A stretch of 39,918 bases of DNA from Ilyobacter polytropus (GTDB taxonomy: Bacteria > Fusobacteriota > Fusobacteriia > Fusobacteriales > Fusobacteriaceae): contig QKCP01000136.1 of NCBI GenBank assembly GCA_003246855.1, forward strand, positions 1 to 39,918. The letters run 5' to 3'. Under the pieces are notes generated by a model that was given only the letters and a program-made list of their open reading frames with translations, did not search any database and had not been told where the DNA came from. Numbering within the stretch: position 1 is the first letter of the stretch; each line of letters opens with the position of its first letter. This document shows, in pieces, positions 37,627 through 39,918 of this stretch. A program made the position numbers and the translations under genes.

Positions 37627-38004
37627 TCACTTATATTTTGTTTCAGAAACCAAAATTTTTTCTAAATTACCCATTTTTTTAGAAATATTATTTATCCTAA
37701 ATTCTAGAGAATTCAGCATCCAAAACTGAAAATGATTTATCTTTTGCTGTTCATGTATCATCCAGGCAATTTTTAGTGAAACCAATAAAACACCTATTTC
37801 GAGAGAAAGAGGCATGGATATTTTATGCAGAACGGCTCCTAGAATAAAAACAGCAACAACACAAACTAAAAATACGACATTTATAATAATATTTGTTTTT
37901 GATTTGTGTGTTCCGCCTATTTTACCGATTATTTCTTTTACCTTTTTCTTTTCATTTTCAAAATCTTTAAGTTCTTTTTTCAAATCTTCATACTTGTTTT
38001 CCAT
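37627..38004 (-). CDS. Uncharacterised 125-aa coiled-coil plus two-TM protein
   Basis: Charged helices flank hydrophobic IIINVVFLVCVVAVFILGAVL and ISMPLSLEIGVLLVSLKIAWM; 12-nt gap from upstream gene. Confidence 0.65.
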   Translation of the reverse strand: MENKYEDLKKELKDFENEKKKVKEIIGKIGGTHKSKTNIIINVVFLVCVVAVFILGAVLHKISMPLSLEIGVLLVSLKIAWMIHEQQKINHFQFWMLNSLEFRINNISKKMGNLEKILVSETKYK

Positions 38005-38016
38005 ATTAATACTCCA

Positions 38017-39558
38017 TCATATGCTTATTAAAGAGTAAACAACGCCAGCAAATCCAAACACAGCAAGCGACATTACCAATTTAGAAGCCATCTTGCCATT
38101 GTTCTCTACAGCGTTTCCGAATATTCCAAAAACAAAAGGGTGCACCAAAAACGGCATAGCGAATATAAATGCTATTAACGCAGACGCAGCTTCTCCAAAC
38201 ATGCCGCCTTGTACAGCTGCAAAAAGTCCGAAGTGTGAAAGGGCCGAAGAGACAGCTATGGAGACGTGCTCTAATGGCATGCCGGCTAGGTTAAGCAGCG
38301 TAAAGCTTGCAAAAACTGCTATGATCTGCCATCCAAATGAAAACTGCATAAGTCCTTTTACCTCTTTGACTTCATCTCCATTTGAATTTTTTAGAGTTTT
38401 GATAGACATAACAGTCAGGATAAGCCCTACGACAACAATTGGTAGCGTCCATTCTAAAATTATGCTTCCACGGCTAGCACTTGCAGCCAAAATTGAAAAC
38501 ACGAATATATGCCCGAAAAAAGGGATATTTATCATTATTGGAGCCCTCGATGCGGCTTTCTCCCCCAAGTCCCCCCCGGTGCATGCCCCGGTAAGACCAG
38601 AATGAGACAGTGCCCCGGCCATTCCAGGTGCTATATTTCTCACGTGGTTTGCTTTTCCCAAGAATATCAGTATAGCCATGCCTGCAAACATCCAAAATAT
38701 CTGTCCCATGAATCCATAAACTATTACATTGGCTACGCCGGAGATCTTAAATGCTTCCCCTATTCTGGAACCTCCCACCAAAAAGTTTCCGGCTAACACG
38801 ATTGGGATTCCTGCAAACAGCAAGGAGTTGATTGTTGGGCCGAATTTCCAGTTTGAAAATGCCATGCCAAGTGAAGCCGATATTAGCATTGCAAAGAAGA
38901 TTTGCGGGAGTGCGATTACTGGTTTTACAAGCTCGGCTATATGCATGGAAAGCAGCAAGACTCCTAAAATAACCATGAATTCGATTAAACCTTTTCTTAT
39001 ATAGTTTTGTTTGCTCTTTATCCTCGCCTTTTTATCGATAAAAATTATTGATAAAACTATGCTGAGATACGCCAGTAAAAGGTATGATCCCCCAAAAGAG
39101 TCGCTTTTAGAGATCCCTGATAATAACCTGTAAACAGTTTCGACACCTATTAAAAGCAAGAAAGCTCTTAGCAGAAAGAAAAACTGCGTGCTGTTTGTCC
39201 CCAGTATAACCTCTTCCTCAGAAGGGACCATGATGGTGTCAATATCAAGTTCCTCTTTAAAAAGCAGTTTTTTAATCTCTTGGCCGCCAACAAAGAAAGA
39301 TGCTACAAGAGCAATGATAGTAGTTTTGCTAGCCAGAACTATCATTGGGAACTCTTCAAGCCCAGGAGTAGCCACTTGACTTTTTACCATAACAAAGCCT
39401 AAAGTAAGGCCGAATACGACGACTATGAGTATGGAAGAATACCTGGTTCCTGCCACCACTGTTCTTGCGACTAATACCATGCTTATAAGCATTACCATGG
39501 TAAGGAAAAAGTGATTTAGTGCATAAATATGTGAGAATTGTTCCAATAAATTATTCAA
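38017..39558 (-). CDS. Uncharacterised polytopic membrane protein (513 aa), putative transporter with internal duplication
   Basis: More than 10 hydrophobic segments; duplicated SHxGLxxAxxGGxxGE...PFxxHxFVFxI; RBS AGGAGG upstream. Confidence 0.8.
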   Translation of the reverse strand: MNNLLEQFSHIYALNHFFLTMVMLISMVLVARTVVAGTRYSSILIVVVFGLTLGFVMVKSQVATPGLEEFPMIVLASKTTIIALVASFFVGGQEIKKLLFKEELDIDTIMVPSEEEVILGTNSTQFFFLLRAFLLLIGVETVYRLLSGISKSDSFGGSYLLLAYLSIVLSIIFIDKKARIKSKQNYIRKGLIEFMVILGVLLLSMHIAELVKPVIALPQIFFAMLISASLGMAFSNWKFGPTINSLLFAGIPIVLAGNFLVGGSRIGEAFKISGVANVIVYGFMGQIFWMFAGMAILIFLGKANHVRNIAPGMAGALSHSGLTGACTGGDLGEKAASRAPIMINIPFFGHIFVFSILAASASRGSIILEWTLPIVVVGLILTVMSIKTLKNSNGDEVKEVKGLMQFSFGWQIIAVFASFTLLNLAGMPLEHVSIAVSSALSHFGLFAAVQGGMFGEAASALIAFIFAMPFLVHPFVFGIFGNAVENNGKMASKLVMSLAVFGFAGVVYSLISI

Positions 39559-39595
39559 TTTTATTTACCTCCTTTATTTTTTATATTGAAAATAG

Positions 39596-39727
39596 TTAAT
39601 TTAAAAATAGTGTTTGGGCCCTAAATTCTAGGATTTTGACTAAAAGGTAGGGAAACCAGTTAATGGAAAGTAGGAAAAGAGAAATTGCTATAATTTTATA
39701 GACGATATATTTTTTATTGTTAGACAT
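39596..39727 (-). CDS. 43-aa single-TM microprotein: MSNNKKYIVYKIIAISLFLLSINWFPYLLVKILEFRAQTLFLN (not in ORF track)
   Basis: Manual translation of minus strand; RBS AAGGAAGG; hydrophobic core; 37 nt upstream of the 513-aa gene; preceded by strong promoter. Confidence 0.65.
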   Translation of the reverse strand: MSNNKKYIVYKIIAISLFLLSINWFPYLLVKILEFRAQTLFLN

Positions 39728-39739
39728 AATTTCCTTCCT

Positions 39740-39820
39740 TTTTCTTGTTCACATATACGAACTAAAAACATAAATGCGATTTCGAGTAATTTTAGCCCAT
39801 TTTATTTATTTTGTCAAGTA
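39740..39820 (-). promoter_or_regulatory. Promoter and leader operator of membrane operon (minus strand TTGACA-N17-TAAAAT, then ATCGCATTTATGTTTTTAGTTCGTATATGTGAACA)
   Basis: Matches the eda-kdgK promoter/leader. Confidence 0.8.
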
Positions 39821-39860
39821 TAAATTAAAGCTGTTTATTACTACAAATTATTTAATAGGG

Positions 39861-39898
39861 AAAACATAAAAATTTAAAATTTAAAATTTTTATGTTTT
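39861..39898. terminator. AT-only hairpin, possible terminator
   Basis: AAAACATAAAAATTT...AAATTTTTATGTTTT. Confidence 0.4.
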
Positions 39899-39918
39899 AA
39901 TAAATTAATTCATGTTTT

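Noticed and set aside
38093-38605. 170-aa plus-strand ORF opposite the 513-aa membrane protein
   Set aside because: Antisense shadow ORF; the minus-strand protein has RBS, operon context and duplicated motifs.
1-39918. CRISPR arrays, rRNA or tRNA genes
   Set aside because: No regularly spaced direct repeats and no recognisable tRNA/rRNA sequences seen; the 164-bp repeat is a two-copy promoter duplication.

Overview
This ~40 kb window is an AT-rich (low-GC, Fusobacteria/Firmicutes-like; lineage not proven) pectin and hexuronate utilisation locus. From left to right it contains: (1) secreted pectin enzymes: an alpha/beta-hydrolase esterase, a 1252-aa multidomain PL9-type pectate lyase, and a lipoprotein CE12-type rhamnogalacturonan acetylesterase; (2) an island of short uncharacterised ORFs; (3) an AEC-family transporter plus a signal-less CE8 pectinesterase, flanked by an imperfect inverted repeat that may be a degraded transposase remnant; (4) two closely related convergent GntR/FCD regulators; (5) TRAP system 1, uxaC-uxaB-uxaA and TRAP system 2; (6) a third GntR regulator with TRAP system 3, an IlvD/Edd-family sugar-acid dehydratase and a GntP-family permease; (7) on the minus strand eda-kdgK-iclR-ktrB-ktrA-truncated iclR; (8) on the minus strand an uncharacterised membrane operon: a 43-aa microprotein missing from the ORF track, a 513-aa internally duplicated membrane protein, a 125-aa membrane/coiled-coil protein, and an orphan response regulator with an atypical receiver. 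The most interesting candidate for an undescribed system is (8). Its promoter/leader (TTGACA-N17-TAAAAT plus a ~37-nt element) nearly matches the one in front of eda-kdgK, suggesting a co-regulated transporter for uronate-derived substrates. Other notable signals: phased GGTATACC operators, a 164-bp tandem promoter-operator duplication, a second operator (AGTTGTTGGACAACT) shared by two promoters, and a perfect 34-bp inverted repeat between the paralogous regulators. All family calls are from reading the sequence; no database search was run.
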